A DNA stretch of 64,000 nucleotides from CAHJXF01 sp038225855 (GTDB lineage: Bacteria; Pseudomonadota; Gammaproteobacteria; Burkholderiales; Burkholderiaceae_D). The position numbers were made by a program, and so were the translations under genes. The stretch lies in contig JBBRQU010000013.1 of NCBI GenBank assembly GCA_038225855.1, positions 1 to 64,000 of the forward strand. The letters run 5' to 3'. The notes beneath the pieces were generated by a model. That model did not search any database. It had not been told where the DNA came from and worked only from the letters and a program-made list of their open reading frames with translations. Shown here in pieces: positions 17,314-29,200 of this stretch. Positions within the stretch are counted from its first letter, which is position 1; every line of letters begins with the position of its first letter.

Positions 17314-18456
17314 TCAGCCGTGCTTGCGCTCGAAGTCGCGCATGAACGCCACCAGCGCTTCGACGCCGGCGCGCGGCATCGCGTTGTAGATCGACGCGCG
17401 TATGCCGCCCACGGCGCGATGTCCCTTCAATCCCTTCAGATCCGCAGCCGCTGCGTCGGCGACGAAGCGCGTTGTCAACGCATCGTCGCGCAGGCGAAAG
17501 GTCACGTTCATGCGCGATCGATCTTCGACGGCGACCCGGGTCGCGTAGAAGTCCGATGCATCGAGCGCGTCGTACAGGAGCGTGGCCTTGTCGACATTGT
17601 GCTTTTCGATCGCCTCCATCGGCGACAGGTCGGGACGGGCGATCGCCGCGGGACGTTGCTTCAACCACTTGAACACGAGGCCGGCGAGATAGATCGCATA
17701 GGTCGGCGGCGTGTTGAACATCGAGTCGTTGTCGGCCACGACCTTGTAGTCGAAGGCCGACGGGCACAGCGGATGCGCCTTGCCGATCAGGTCGTCGCGC
17801 ACGATCACGAAGGTCAGTCCCGCCATGCTGACGTTCTTTTGGGCGCCGCCGTAGATCAGGCCGTAGCGCGTCACGTCGATCGGTCGCGACAGGATGTGCG
17901 ACGACGCGTCCTCGATCAGCGGCGTCGCGTCGTCACCACGGCCATCATCGCCATAGAGCGCGCGCACATCGGGCGTCGAGTGATACTCGACGCCGCCGAT
18001 CGTTTCGTTGCCGCAGATATGCAAATAGGCAGCGCCTTTCGTGGGCCGCCACTCGCCTGTTTTCGGGATACGCGCGTAGCCGTCCGGCTTGCTCGACGCG
18101 ATCACGTTGACGTCGCCATAGCGGCGCGCTTCCGCGATCGATTTCATGGACCAGATGCCGGTATCGACGTAATCGGCAACGCCTTTGCCGCGCATCATGT
18201 TGAGCGGAACGATCGCGTTCTCGGCGAGCGCGCCGCCCTGCATGAAGAGGACCTTGTAGTGGGCGGGTACGCCGAGCAGCTCGCGCAGATCGGCCTCGGC
18301 CTCGCCGATCACGGGTGCGTAGTCGGCGCTGCGATGGCTCATCTCCATGACCGACATGCCCGTTCCGCGCCAGTCGAGCATGTCGCTCGCGGCTTCTCGC
18401 AGCACCTCTTCGGGAATCGTCGCCGGTCCGGCCGAGAAGTTGAAGACGCGCGTCAT
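17314..18456 (-). CDS. serC: Phosphoserine aminotransferase
   Basis: A 380-residue PLP enzyme making 3-phosphoserine from 3-phosphohydroxypyruvate and glutamate; it also acts in pyridoxine synthesis. The start MTRVFNFSAGPATIPEEVL is the hallmark N-terminus. The PLP-lysine motif GAQKNVS and the HICGNETIGG phosphate-binding stretch are present. It is slightly long compared with the usual 360 because of an insert near YGDDGRGDDA. The preceding frame (Arg-rich) is not counted. It leads into pheA across a REP-like element. Confidence 0.95.
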   Translation of the reverse strand: MTRVFNFSAGPATIPEEVLREAASDMLDWRGTGMSVMEMSHRSADYAPVIGEAEADLRELLGVPAHYKVLFMQGGALAENAIVPLNMMRGKGVADYVDTGIWSMKSIAEARRYGDVNVIASSKPDGYARIPKTGEWRPTKGAAYLHICGNETIGGVEYHSTPDVRALYGDDGRGDDATPLIEDASSHILSRPIDVTRYGLIYGGAQKNVSMAGLTFVIVRDDLIGKAHPLCPSAFDYKVVADNDSMFNTPPTYAIYLAGLVFKWLKQRPAAIARPDLSPMEAIEKHNVDKATLLYDALDASDFYATRVAVEDRSRMNVTFRLRDDALTTRFVADAAAADLKGLKGHRAVGGIRASIYNAMPRAGVEALVAFMRDFERKHG

Positions 18457-18493
18457 GCGCCGATCCCGCACTGAGTCCGATACGTCGCAGCGA

Positions 18494-19171
18494 TCACTTC
18501 TTCGCCGGGGCGCCCTTGGTGACCGCATCGACCGGCGAGCCCTTGGTCACGACATCGACTTCTTTCTTGACGGTTTTTTCCATCAGCGCGTTCAGGCGCG
18601 GCTGGACCACCGAGAAGCCCGCCGCCATCGACTCATTGATGACCTGCGACATGGCGGTCAGCGACTTCGTGCCGACCGGCGTCTTGTAGAACGCGGTGAT
18701 CTGGCGGATCTCGTCGGGCGTGTAGTACTTCGCGTAGATCGGATACATGCGTTCGATCGATTCGTCGACGACCTTCGGATCGGTGAGCATCGTCACCGCT
18801 TCCTTGACCGCGTTGTCGAACGGCGTCGTCATGTTCGCGCGCACCTTCTGCTTCTGCTCGGCCGACAGCGACGCATTGTTCTCGATCGATATGTTCATCG
18901 CCTGCGCCATCTGCGGCGCCAGACTCTGGCTCATCGCCTGAAAGGCCTTCGAAAGATTGTCGCGGGTCCTGGTGGTCTCGATCAAATCCTTGATCGCCGC
19001 GCGCGCATCGGGTGTCACTGCGACAGGCGCGGCCGGTGTCGCAGTTGCGGGTGCGGCAATTGCGGGCGCGGCAGTCGCGGCAGCCTTGGTCTGTGCGTTG
19101 ACCGCGGCGGGGATCAGCAGAGCGCCGGCGACGAGCATGCCGGTCAACGATGCGGTGATTGCTTTCTTCAT
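18494..19171 (-). CDS. Exported DUF2059 domain protein
   Basis: A 225-residue protein with a clean Sec signal peptide (MKKAITASLTGMLVAGALLI, cut after VNAQ), an Ala/Thr/Pro-rich linker (repeats of APATATPAAP type), then a helical domain with NISIENNASLSAEQKQKVRA and the YYTPDEIRQITAFYKTPVG segment. The latter is diagnostic of DUF2059. Function is unknown; these proteins are periplasmic. The start is the ATG preceded by GGAGA. The Lys-rich C-terminus ends KGAPAKK. It lies between gyrA and serC on the same strand. Confidence 0.85.
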   Translation of the reverse strand: MKKAITASLTGMLVAGALLIPAAVNAQTKAAATAAPAIAAPATATPAAPVAVTPDARAAIKDLIETTRTRDNLSKAFQAMSQSLAPQMAQAMNISIENNASLSAEQKQKVRANMTTPFDNAVKEAVTMLTDPKVVDESIERMYPIYAKYYTPDEIRQITAFYKTPVGTKSLTAMSQVINESMAAGFSVVQPRLNALMEKTVKKEVDVVTKGSPVDAVTKGAPAKK

Positions 19172-19222
19172 CAAGAGTCTCCTGCGTCCATCAGACGCGT
19201 GTGTTTGAAAATCAATGGAACG

Positions 19223-21910
<2,688 letters not shown>

Positions 21911-22163
21911 GAATGACGAGCCGGCGATGGGTTACGCGGGCGCGAGCAGAAAGAGGGGTGAACGGACTCGCAGGCAGCGGCCCCGGGAGTCGGGCGCGCG
22001 GACGAAACGCAACTCGCAATTTTAGCACGGCGGCCTTGCTGACCTGGCGTGCGGGCAACGTCCTTCTCGCGGGCGACGAGCCTGCGAATCGAGGCGCCGC
22101 AATCGCGCTCCAATCCGGCGGCCGCGTTCTGGTTGCCTCGCGTGCTTTGCTATATTCGGGCCG

Positions 22164-23516
22164 ATGCAAGAACCGTCAGCCATCGCCGAGTTGATCGTGC
22201 CCCGCTGGATCGTGCCGATCGAACCGGCCGGCGTAGTGCTCGAAAACCACGCGATTGCAATCGACGCCGCGGGCGTCATCGTCGCGGTGCTTCCGGTCGC
22301 TGCGATGCGCGAGCGCTACACGGCCGCGCGCGCGACGATCCTCGCCGATCACGTCGTCACCCCGGGACTGTTCAACCTGCATACCCACGCGGCGATGACG
22401 CTGATGCGCGGGCTCGGCGACGACCTGCCCTTGATGGACTGGCTGCGTACGCGCATCTGGCCGACCGAAAAGGCGCTGTTGTCCGAAGACTTCGTCGCGG
22501 CAGGAACGCGCCTCGCGTGTCTCGAGATGCTTCGCGGCGGCACGACGTGCTTCGCAGACATGTATTTCTTTGCCGAAGCGGCCGGTGCGGCCGCGCGCGA
22601 GATCGGCATGCGCGCGCATCTCGGCCTCACGGTGATCGACATGCCGACCGCCGCGGGTGGGGACGCCGACGATTACCTCGATCGAGGGCTCGCGCTCTAC
22701 GATCGCCGGCGCGGCGATCCCATGCTGTCGTTCTCTTTCGCACCCCATGCGCCGTATACGATTCGCGACACGACTTTCGAGCGCATCGCGACGCTGATGG
22801 GCCAGACCGGACTGCCGATGCAGATCCATCTGCACGAAACCGAAGACGAAATCCGCCAGGATGAAGCGCAGCACGGCATGCGGCCGATCACGCGGCTCGA
22901 ACGTCTCGGCCTGATCTCGCCGCAATTGACCGCGGTGCACGCGGTTCACCTCGACGCGAGCGAGATCCGCCTGTTTGCCGAGCGCGACGTGTCGATCGCG
23001 CATTGCCCGGCGTCCAACCTCAAGCTCGCATCGGGCATCGCACCGATCGCTCGCTATCTCGATGCCGGGATTTCGATCGGCATCGGCACCGATGGCTGCG
23101 CCAGCAACAACCGACTGGACATGCCCGGCGAGATGCGCCTGGCCTCCCTGCTGGCCAAAGGCGCATCCGGTCGCGCTGACGCATTCAACGCGCACCAGGT
23201 CCTGCACGCGGCGACGCTTGCGGGTGCGAAGGCCTGCGGACTCGATGGACGAATCGGCAGCATCGTCGCCGGCAAGCAAGCCGATCTCACGGCCTTCGAT
23301 CTGTCCGCTCTCGACTTCAATCCGATTTTCGACGTGGCATCGCATCTGATTTTTGTGGCTGGACGCGAGGCGGTCACGGACGTTTGGGTGCGCGGCGAGC
23401 CTGTTGTGCGAAAGCGACAATTCGTCGCGCATGGCGCGCGCGCCGCGGAAGCCAAGGGTGCAAGCGACATAGCCCTGTGGCAGAATCGGATGAGAAGTCA
23501 ATTGGATGCGCGGTAA
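22164..23516 (+). CDS. Amidohydrolase, methylthioadenosine/S-adenosylhomocysteine deaminase type (TRZ/ATZ family)
   Basis: A 450-residue metal-dependent deaminase. The metal-binding NLHTHAAMTLMRG is at about residues 71-83, the substrate-binding HLHETEDE and metal His in TAVHAVHLD follow, and the HCPASNLKLASG and GIGTDGCASNN motifs complete the active site. This set is typical of mtaD-like enzymes that deaminate S-adenosylhomocysteine or methylthioadenosine. Its place between gyrA and ompA-ubiG (a SAM methyltransferase) fits SAH disposal, though that is inference. A TATATT at 22151-22156 sits only seven bases before the ATG, so the message may be leaderless. Confidence 0.88.
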   Translation: MQEPSAIAELIVPRWIVPIEPAGVVLENHAIAIDAAGVIVAVLPVAAMRERYTAARATILADHVVTPGLFNLHTHAAMTLMRGLGDDLPLMDWLRTRIWPTEKALLSEDFVAAGTRLACLEMLRGGTTCFADMYFFAEAAGAAAREIGMRAHLGLTVIDMPTAAGGDADDYLDRGLALYDRRRGDPMLSFSFAPHAPYTIRDTTFERIATLMGQTGLPMQIHLHETEDEIRQDEAQHGMRPITRLERLGLISPQLTAVHAVHLDASEIRLFAERDVSIAHCPASNLKLASGIAPIARYLDAGISIGIGTDGCASNNRLDMPGEMRLASLLAKGASGRADAFNAHQVLHAATLAGAKACGLDGRIGSIVAGKQADLTAFDLSALDFNPIFDVASHLIFVAGREAVTDVWVRGEPVVRKRQFVAHGARAAEAKGASDIALWQNRMRSQLDAR

Positions 23517-23699
23517 TTTTGCGGACGCAATTGATGCTTGAATAGTTTGGCGTCGAGCGTGAGCACGGATTTCGACCAGATCGTGGCCGGGCTTGAAATG
23601 GGGAAGTTGGCTCGGCGACCCGCGAGGCTTCAAGGGTATGAATTCGCAGATTGAGGATGCCCGCGCATCTGCGTTGAAATCGAAATCAAAAGGAGAAAC

Positions 23700-24401
23700 A
23701 TGAATAAGTCGGTCAAAATGTCAGCTTTGGCTGCACTCTTGGCGTCGGCAGGTTGCGCCCAGTTCGCGGCGCCGCCGTCGCCGCCGCAGCAACCCCTTAC
23801 GGACATCAAGGCCGCCACCCCGGTAAGCGGCTATGTCCAGGACGTGCGCGGCAATATCGTTCGCGATCCTTTCGGTCTTTGCTGGCGCACCGGTTATTTC
23901 ACCCCTGCGCTCGCGCAAGTCGAGTGCGATCCCGACCTCGTTCCGAAGCCCGCGGTGGTCGCGCCCGCGGCTGCGGCCGCTGCAGCCGCGCCCGCAGCAG
24001 TGGCGGCGCCCGCGCAGCCGGCTGCCGAGAAGATCACGTTTGCGGCCGATGCGTTCTTCGATTTCGACAAGTCCACGTTGAAGCCCGAAGGCAAGGCCAA
24101 GCTCGACGATCTGGTCAGCAAGCTGGGTGCGATCAACCTCGAAGTGATCATCGCCGTCGGCCACACCGACAGCATCGGTTCGGTCGCGTACAACCAGAAG
24201 CTGTCGGTGCGTCGTGCCGAATCGGTCAAGGCTTACCTGGTCAGCAAGGGTGTCGAAGCGAACCGCATCTACACCGAGGGCAAGGGCAAGAGCCAGCCGA
24301 TCGCTCCGAACACGATCAACGGCAAGGACAATCCTGCCGGTCGTGCGAAGAACCGTCGCGTGGAGATCGAAGTCGTCGGAACCCGCGCGCCGAATCGCTG
24401 A
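23700..24401 (+). CDS. ompA: OmpA-family outer-membrane protein
   Basis: A 233-residue protein with an N-terminal export signal ending near SAGC, a short region with DPFGLCWRTGYFTP (also seen in Bordetella and Burkholderia OmpA), and an Ala/Pro hinge. The C-terminal OmpA peptidoglycan-binding domain carries FDFDKSTLKPEGK, VGHTDSIGSVAYNQKLSVRR and NRRVEIEV. It lacks the eight-stranded barrel of enteric OmpA. The putative lipobox is non-canonical (Ser at -3), so it may be a lipoprotein or simply cleaved. AAGGAG lies just before the ATG. A strong terminator follows. Confidence 0.93.
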   Translation: MNKSVKMSALAALLASAGCAQFAAPPSPPQQPLTDIKAATPVSGYVQDVRGNIVRDPFGLCWRTGYFTPALAQVECDPDLVPKPAVVAPAAAAAAAAPAAVAAPAQPAAEKITFAADAFFDFDKSTLKPEGKAKLDDLVSKLGAINLEVIIAVGHTDSIGSVAYNQKLSVRRAESVKAYLVSKGVEANRIYTEGKGKSQPIAPNTINGKDNPAGRAKNRRVEIEVVGTRAPNR

Positions 24402-24446
24402 TCCAAAACCAACCAACCAGAACAGCGACGCGTAAGCGTTGCCATG

Positions 24447-24473
24447 AGCCCCGCGAAAGCGGGGCTTTTTTTT
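24447..24473 (+). terminator. Rho-independent terminator of ompA
   Basis: The stem AGCCCCGC-GAAA-GCGGGGCT is followed directly by eight T residues, 45 bases after the ompA stop. This is a textbook intrinsic terminator, expected for a highly expressed outer-membrane gene. Confidence 0.93.
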
Positions 24474-24506
24474 GAAGTCACTCGCGGAGTGAGTGTCCGT
24501 CTCCCC

Positions 24507-24590
24507 CACGGAGGCCGGGGTCCAAGTTGCCTGGCTTGCGCACGCTCACGAAACTTGGGTCCCGGCCCCCGGCCCCCGGCCTTCGCCGGG
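24507..24590. repeat. REP-like inverted repeat between ompA and ubiG
   Basis: One arm, ggccggggtccaagtt (from about 24512), is mirrored imperfectly by aaacttgggtcccggccc (from about 24551). A second compact hairpin CCCGGC-CTTC-GCCGGG follows at 24575-24590. It is probably an intergenic mobile-palindrome remnant, related in style but not in core sequence to the CCCGC/GCGGG elements elsewhere in the window. Confidence 0.55.
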
Positions 24591-24661
24591 GCAGGCTCCG
24601 CCAGGAAGACGGCATATGGAACAAGCCATGCTAGCGTTCGCCTCTTCGATCCAAGCCCGCC

Positions 24662-25402
24662 ATGACCGATCTCTCGACACCCGATCCCTCAACCAACGCC
24701 GATCCGCAGGAACTTCGCAAGTTCGGCGAGCTGGCGCATCGCTGGTGGGACCCCACCGGCGAGTTCGCACCCTTGCATGCGATCAATCCGCTGCGCCTCG
24801 AATGGATTGCCGCCCGCGCGAACCTGTCGGGCGCGCGTGTCGTCGACGTCGGATGCGGCGGCGGCATTCTCGCCGAATCGATGGCCGCGCGCAGCGCCGA
24901 TGTCACGGGCATCGACCTGTCCGATAAGCCGCTCGCGGTCGCTGCCTCGCATGGCATCGAGTCCGGCATCGCGGTGCGCTACGAGCAGATCGCAGCCGAG
25001 GATCTTGCTGTGCGTGAACCCGGCCGCTTCGATGTCGTCACTTGCATGGAGATGCTCGAGCACGTACCCGATCCCGCAGCCGTGGTGCGCGCTTGCGCGA
25101 CGCTGGTCAAGCCGAACGGCCGCGTGTTCTTCTCTACCATCCATCGCAATCCCAAGGCTTGGCTGTTCGCCGTGCTCGGGGCCGAATATCTGTTGCGGCT
25201 TTTGCCCAGAGGCACGCACGACTACCAGCGCTTCATCACACCCGCGGAGCTCTCGCGGCACGCGCGCGACGCGGGTCTCGAAGTCGACGACATGACGGGG
25301 CTGCACTACAACCCGCTGACGCGCCGCTACTGGCTCGCGCCGAACGTGGATGTGAACTACATGATCGCGACCTCGCGCGGTCCCGCAGCCCCGCGCGCGT
25401 GA
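24662..25402 (+). CDS. ubiG: Ubiquinone biosynthesis O-methyltransferase
   Basis: A 246-residue SAM-dependent methyltransferase for both O-methylations of ubiquinone synthesis. The N-terminal LRKFGELAHRWWDPTGEFAPLH block is diagnostic of UbiG. SAM motif I is VVDVGCGGGIL and the post-I acidic residue is in VTGIDLS. The amphipathic region LLRLLPRGTHDY and the GLHYNPLTRRYWLA end are conserved. It overlaps gph by one base (TGATG), so the two are co-translated. Ubiquinone links to the respiratory enzymes at 53-62 kb. Confidence 0.96.
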   Translation: MTDLSTPDPSTNADPQELRKFGELAHRWWDPTGEFAPLHAINPLRLEWIAARANLSGARVVDVGCGGGILAESMAARSADVTGIDLSDKPLAVAASHGIESGIAVRYEQIAAEDLAVREPGRFDVVTCMEMLEHVPDPAAVVRACATLVKPNGRVFFSTIHRNPKAWLFAVLGAEYLLRLLPRGTHDYQRFITPAELSRHARDAGLEVDDMTGLHYNPLTRRYWLAPNVDVNYMIATSRGPAAPRA

Positions 25403-26070
25403 TGTCGTCGAGCTTCGATCCCGGCCGATGGCGCGGCATGCTGTTCGATCTCGACGGAACACTCGCCGATACCGCGCCCGATCTTGCCGCCGCCGCGAAT
25501 GCGATGCGGCTCGCGCGCGGCCTCGATGCGCTGGCGCTCGACGTCTTGAGGCCGGTTGCGTCGCAGGGCGCCCGCGGACTGCTGCGCGTGGCGTTCGAGA
25601 AAATTCCTGACGACCAGGACTACGATGCGCTGCGCGACGAGTTTCTCTCGCGCTACCAGGACGCGCTCGCGATCCACACGCGGCTCTTCGACGGCATGCA
25701 GGCAGTGCTGGCCGCGCTCGAAGAACGCGGGCTCGCGTGGGGCATCGTCACCAACAAGGCGTCGCGCTTCACCAATCCTCTGGCCGCGTATCTCGGACTC
25801 GCCGATCGCGCCGGCGCGATCGTGAGCGGCGACACCACACCTTTCTCAAAGCCGCACCCCGGACCGCTCCTGCATGCAGCAGATCTGCTCGACCTGCCGC
25901 CCTCGGCGTGCGTTTACGTGGGCGACGATCATCGCGACATCATCGCCGGACACGCTGCGGGAATGGACACGATCGCCGCGGCCTGGGGTTACTGCGCGCA
26001 CAGTTTGCCGACGCAGTGGGAGGCAGACGTGGTGCTGGCGCGGCCGCTCGACCTGCTGACTCTGTTCTGA
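25402..26070 (+). CDS. gph: Phosphoglycolate phosphatase (HAD superfamily)
   Basis: A 222-residue HAD hydrolase. Motif I is FDLDGTLADT, with nucleophile Asp16 and Asp18. Motif II is WGIVTNKASRF, the motif III Lys is in SKPHPGPLL, and motif IV is YVGDDHRDI. The helical cap lies between motifs I and II. It removes 2-phosphoglycolate formed by DNA repair or oxygenase side reactions. ubiG-gph adjacency is standard in Burkholderiales. The ATG at 25402 shares a base with the ubiG stop. Confidence 0.93.
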   Translation: MSSSFDPGRWRGMLFDLDGTLADTAPDLAAAANAMRLARGLDALALDVLRPVASQGARGLLRVAFEKIPDDQDYDALRDEFLSRYQDALAIHTRLFDGMQAVLAALEERGLAWGIVTNKASRFTNPLAAYLGLADRAGAIVSGDTTPFSKPHPGPLLHAADLLDLPPSACVYVGDDHRDIIAGHAAGMDTIAAAWGYCAHSLPTQWEADVVLARPLDLLTLF

Positions 26071-26114
26071 CGCGTCGCAGCGGCAAGAGTGCCTCCTTAT
26101 ACTATTTAGCCCCC

Positions 26115-26186
26115 GTCGTTTCCGCGCAAGCGGGAATCCAGCGCTTCACACTGACGCCACTGGGTCCCCGCTTGCGCGGGGACGAC
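26115..26186. repeat. REP-like inverted repeat pair between gph and the DUF748 gene
   Basis: gtcgtttccgcgcaagcggg at 26115 and gggtccccgcttgcgcggggacgac ending at 26186 form two hairpins in opposite orientation, about 25 bases apart. The cores (CCGC-GCAA-GCGG; CCCCGC-TTGC-GCGGGG) match the element between serC and pheA. It may weaken read-through from gph. Confidence 0.75.
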
Positions 26187-26208
26187 GATCCCGAACACAG
26201 GGGAATCG

Positions 26209-29200
26209 ATGGCAAGCGCCAGCTTCAACCGCAGTCGATGGCTCCGCGTCGTACGCAATGTCGCGATCGGGCTGGCTACATTTCTGGTCATCGTCGGCGT
26301 CGTTGGCACCTTCGTCGCACCGGGCATCGTCAAGTCGCTCGCCGTGAACGCCGTCGCCGAGCAGCTCGGACGCAAGGCGACGATCGCATCGGTCGAGCTG
26401 AACCCTTACTCGCTGTCGGCCACGATCGCCGATTTCAAACTCTTCGAGCCCGATGGCACGACGGTCGCCGCGCAGATCGACGAGCTGGTCGCCGACGTCT
26501 CGTCGGCGTCGCTTTTCAAGCGCGCATTGGTACTCGATGAACTGCGCATCACGCGCCCACATCTCTCGGTCGCGCGAATCGCACCGCAGCGCTTCAGCTT
26601 CTCCGACATCGTCGACAGGATTCTCGCGAAGCCCAGGAGCGATTCACCGTTTCTCTTTTCGCTGAACAACATTCGCCTCGAAGGCGGAGCAATCGACTTC
26701 GACGACCACGTCACGGGCAAGAAGCATCGCATCGACAACCTCCGTATCGGCGTTCCCTTCATCTCGAACCTTCCCTACGACACCGACATCTTCGTCACAC
26801 CCGACTTCGCGGCGCGCGTGAACGGCAGCCCGATCGAATTGACGGGCAAGGCGCAAGTCTTTTCGAAGACGCACGAAGCCGCAGTCGGACTCGATGTCGC
26901 CGACCTGGATCTGGCGACCTATGCGGACTTCGTTCCCCTGCAACTGCGATTCAGGATCGCGTCGGGCAAGCTCGCAGCGAAGCTCGCATTGAGTTTCAAG
27001 GCTGCGACCAAGAACAAAAAAGGAGCGACGATCCCGCAGACGCTCGACATCGCGGGTCATGTCGCGCTGAACGATCTGCATCTCACCGATCGCGGCGGTC
27101 GCGAAGCGCTCACCGCTCGAGCGATCGACATCGACATCACGAAGCTCGATCCCCTGCAGGGCGACGTGGCCCTGCAACGCGTGGCGATAGTCGAGCCGCA
27201 CATCGAAGCCACGCGACGACGCAACGGCAGCATCGATCTGATCGAGTTGTTCACGCCGGGGGCGCCCCCACCCACGCCTGCGCCCACGCCGGCCGCCACA
27301 GCGCCTTCGCCCCCGACGGCGCAGCGCGCGAACACCCCGAAAGCCGCGCCCGGCTTCAGCATCGCATCGTTCAAGCTCGACAACGGCAGCCTGCGCTTCA
27401 ACGATCAGACGCTCGCCACGCCGACCACCACGACGCTGAAGAACATCCACCTCGAAGCCGGCGCGCTGACCTTGCATGGCGATGCGCCGACGACCTGGAA
27501 GGTGTCGCTCGCGAGCGAAGACGGCGCGAGCATCGAAGCGCGTGGGCAGGCGGGAATCGCCAGGCGCAGCGCATCGGGAACGATCGCGATCAAGCAGTTT
27601 CGCCCCGCTCGCGTTGCGCCTTACCTGGTGTCGTATCTGGTGGCTCGCATCGACGAAGGCAGCGTCGATGCGAGCGCGCGCTTTTCGCTCGATGCCTCGG
27701 GACGCCGGCTCGCGGGACACGTCGACGAACTCACGGTGCGCATCGAAAAATTGCGCACCACCCTGCCGAGCGACAAGGCCGCTCTCATCGGCGCCGAAGC
27801 GATCGCGCTCGATGGCGGCGCGTTCGACCTGGGCACGCGCGCATTCACAGCCGCATCGTTGAAGCTGACTGCACCCGTCGTCACGATCAAGCGCGATGCG
27901 CAGGGACGCATCAACCTGCGCGCCGCGCTGGTCGAGGCAAGTCCCGCAGCGACCGCGAGCATGCCTCAGGCGAAGGTCGCGGGCGTCACCCTTGCGCCCG
28001 AGACCGCGCCCGCGTTCACCGCGATAGTGAAGACCCTGGTCATCGAACGCGGCGACATCGGCTTTGAAGATTCCTTTGCGGGCAAGCCGGTGCGCGTGCG
28101 CGCGGCGCCGTTGAATCTGAAGGCCGAGAACATCGGCACGAGCGACGGCGCCGTGATTCCGTTCGACCTGTCGACCACCATCGAACAGCGCGGCAAGCTC
28201 GCACTCAAGGGCAAGGTCGCTCTCTCACCGCTGATGCTCGACACGAGCATCGATGCCAATCAGGTCCCCGTCGGTTGGGCCGTGGCCTACGCGGGCGACC
28301 GGCTGAACGTGAATGTGGAAAGCGCCGACCTCAATGCGCACGGCACGCTGCATGTCGAAGAATCGCGCAAGGCGGGCGCCGCGAAAGGTCCGATGAACCT
28401 CACGTATCGCGGATCTGCAGGAGTTTCTCGGGTGCGCGCGCTCGACAAGATCACTTCCGAAGAATTCGTGCGCTGGAAGTCGCTCGACATTCCGAAGCTC
28501 GATCTGCAGATGCCGGCGAAGGCCGCCCCGATCGCGGTCACGCTCGGCAACGTCACGCTGACCGACTTCTATGCGCGCCTGATCGTCAACGCGAACGGAC
28601 GGCTCAACCTGCAGGACGTGATCGCGCAACCCGGCGAGCGGCAATCGGTCACGACGCCCGATGCGGCGCCCAGGCCCGACGACGAGAAACAGACCACTCA
28701 GGAGTCGACCGCGACGATCGTCGCGCCTGCGGGTTCGACCACAAGCGCGACTACAAGCGCGAGCGCGTCGGAGCCCAAGCCGATGATCCGCGTGGCCGGC
28801 ATCAAGCTCGTGTCCGGGCGCATCGGCATCACCGACAACTTCATCAAGCCCAACTACAGCGCCAATCTCACCGACCTCAACGGCGACATTTCCGCGATCG
28901 CATCGAGCGATCCCACGCCCGCCGATGTTCACGTGCTCGGCCGCATCGATGGCGACGGATCGCTCGCCGTGAGCGGCAAGATCAACCTGTTCGCGGCCAC
29001 GGCCTTTACCGACATTTCGGCCGTGGCCAAGGACATCGAACTCACGCGCCTGTCGCCGTACGCGATCAAGTACGCGGGCTACGCGATCGAACGCGGCAAG
29101 ATGTCGATGACGGTCAAGTACCACATCGAGAACGGCAAGCTCGACGCGCAGAACCAACTCTTCCTCGATCAACTCACGTTCGGCGAAAAAGTCGACAGCC

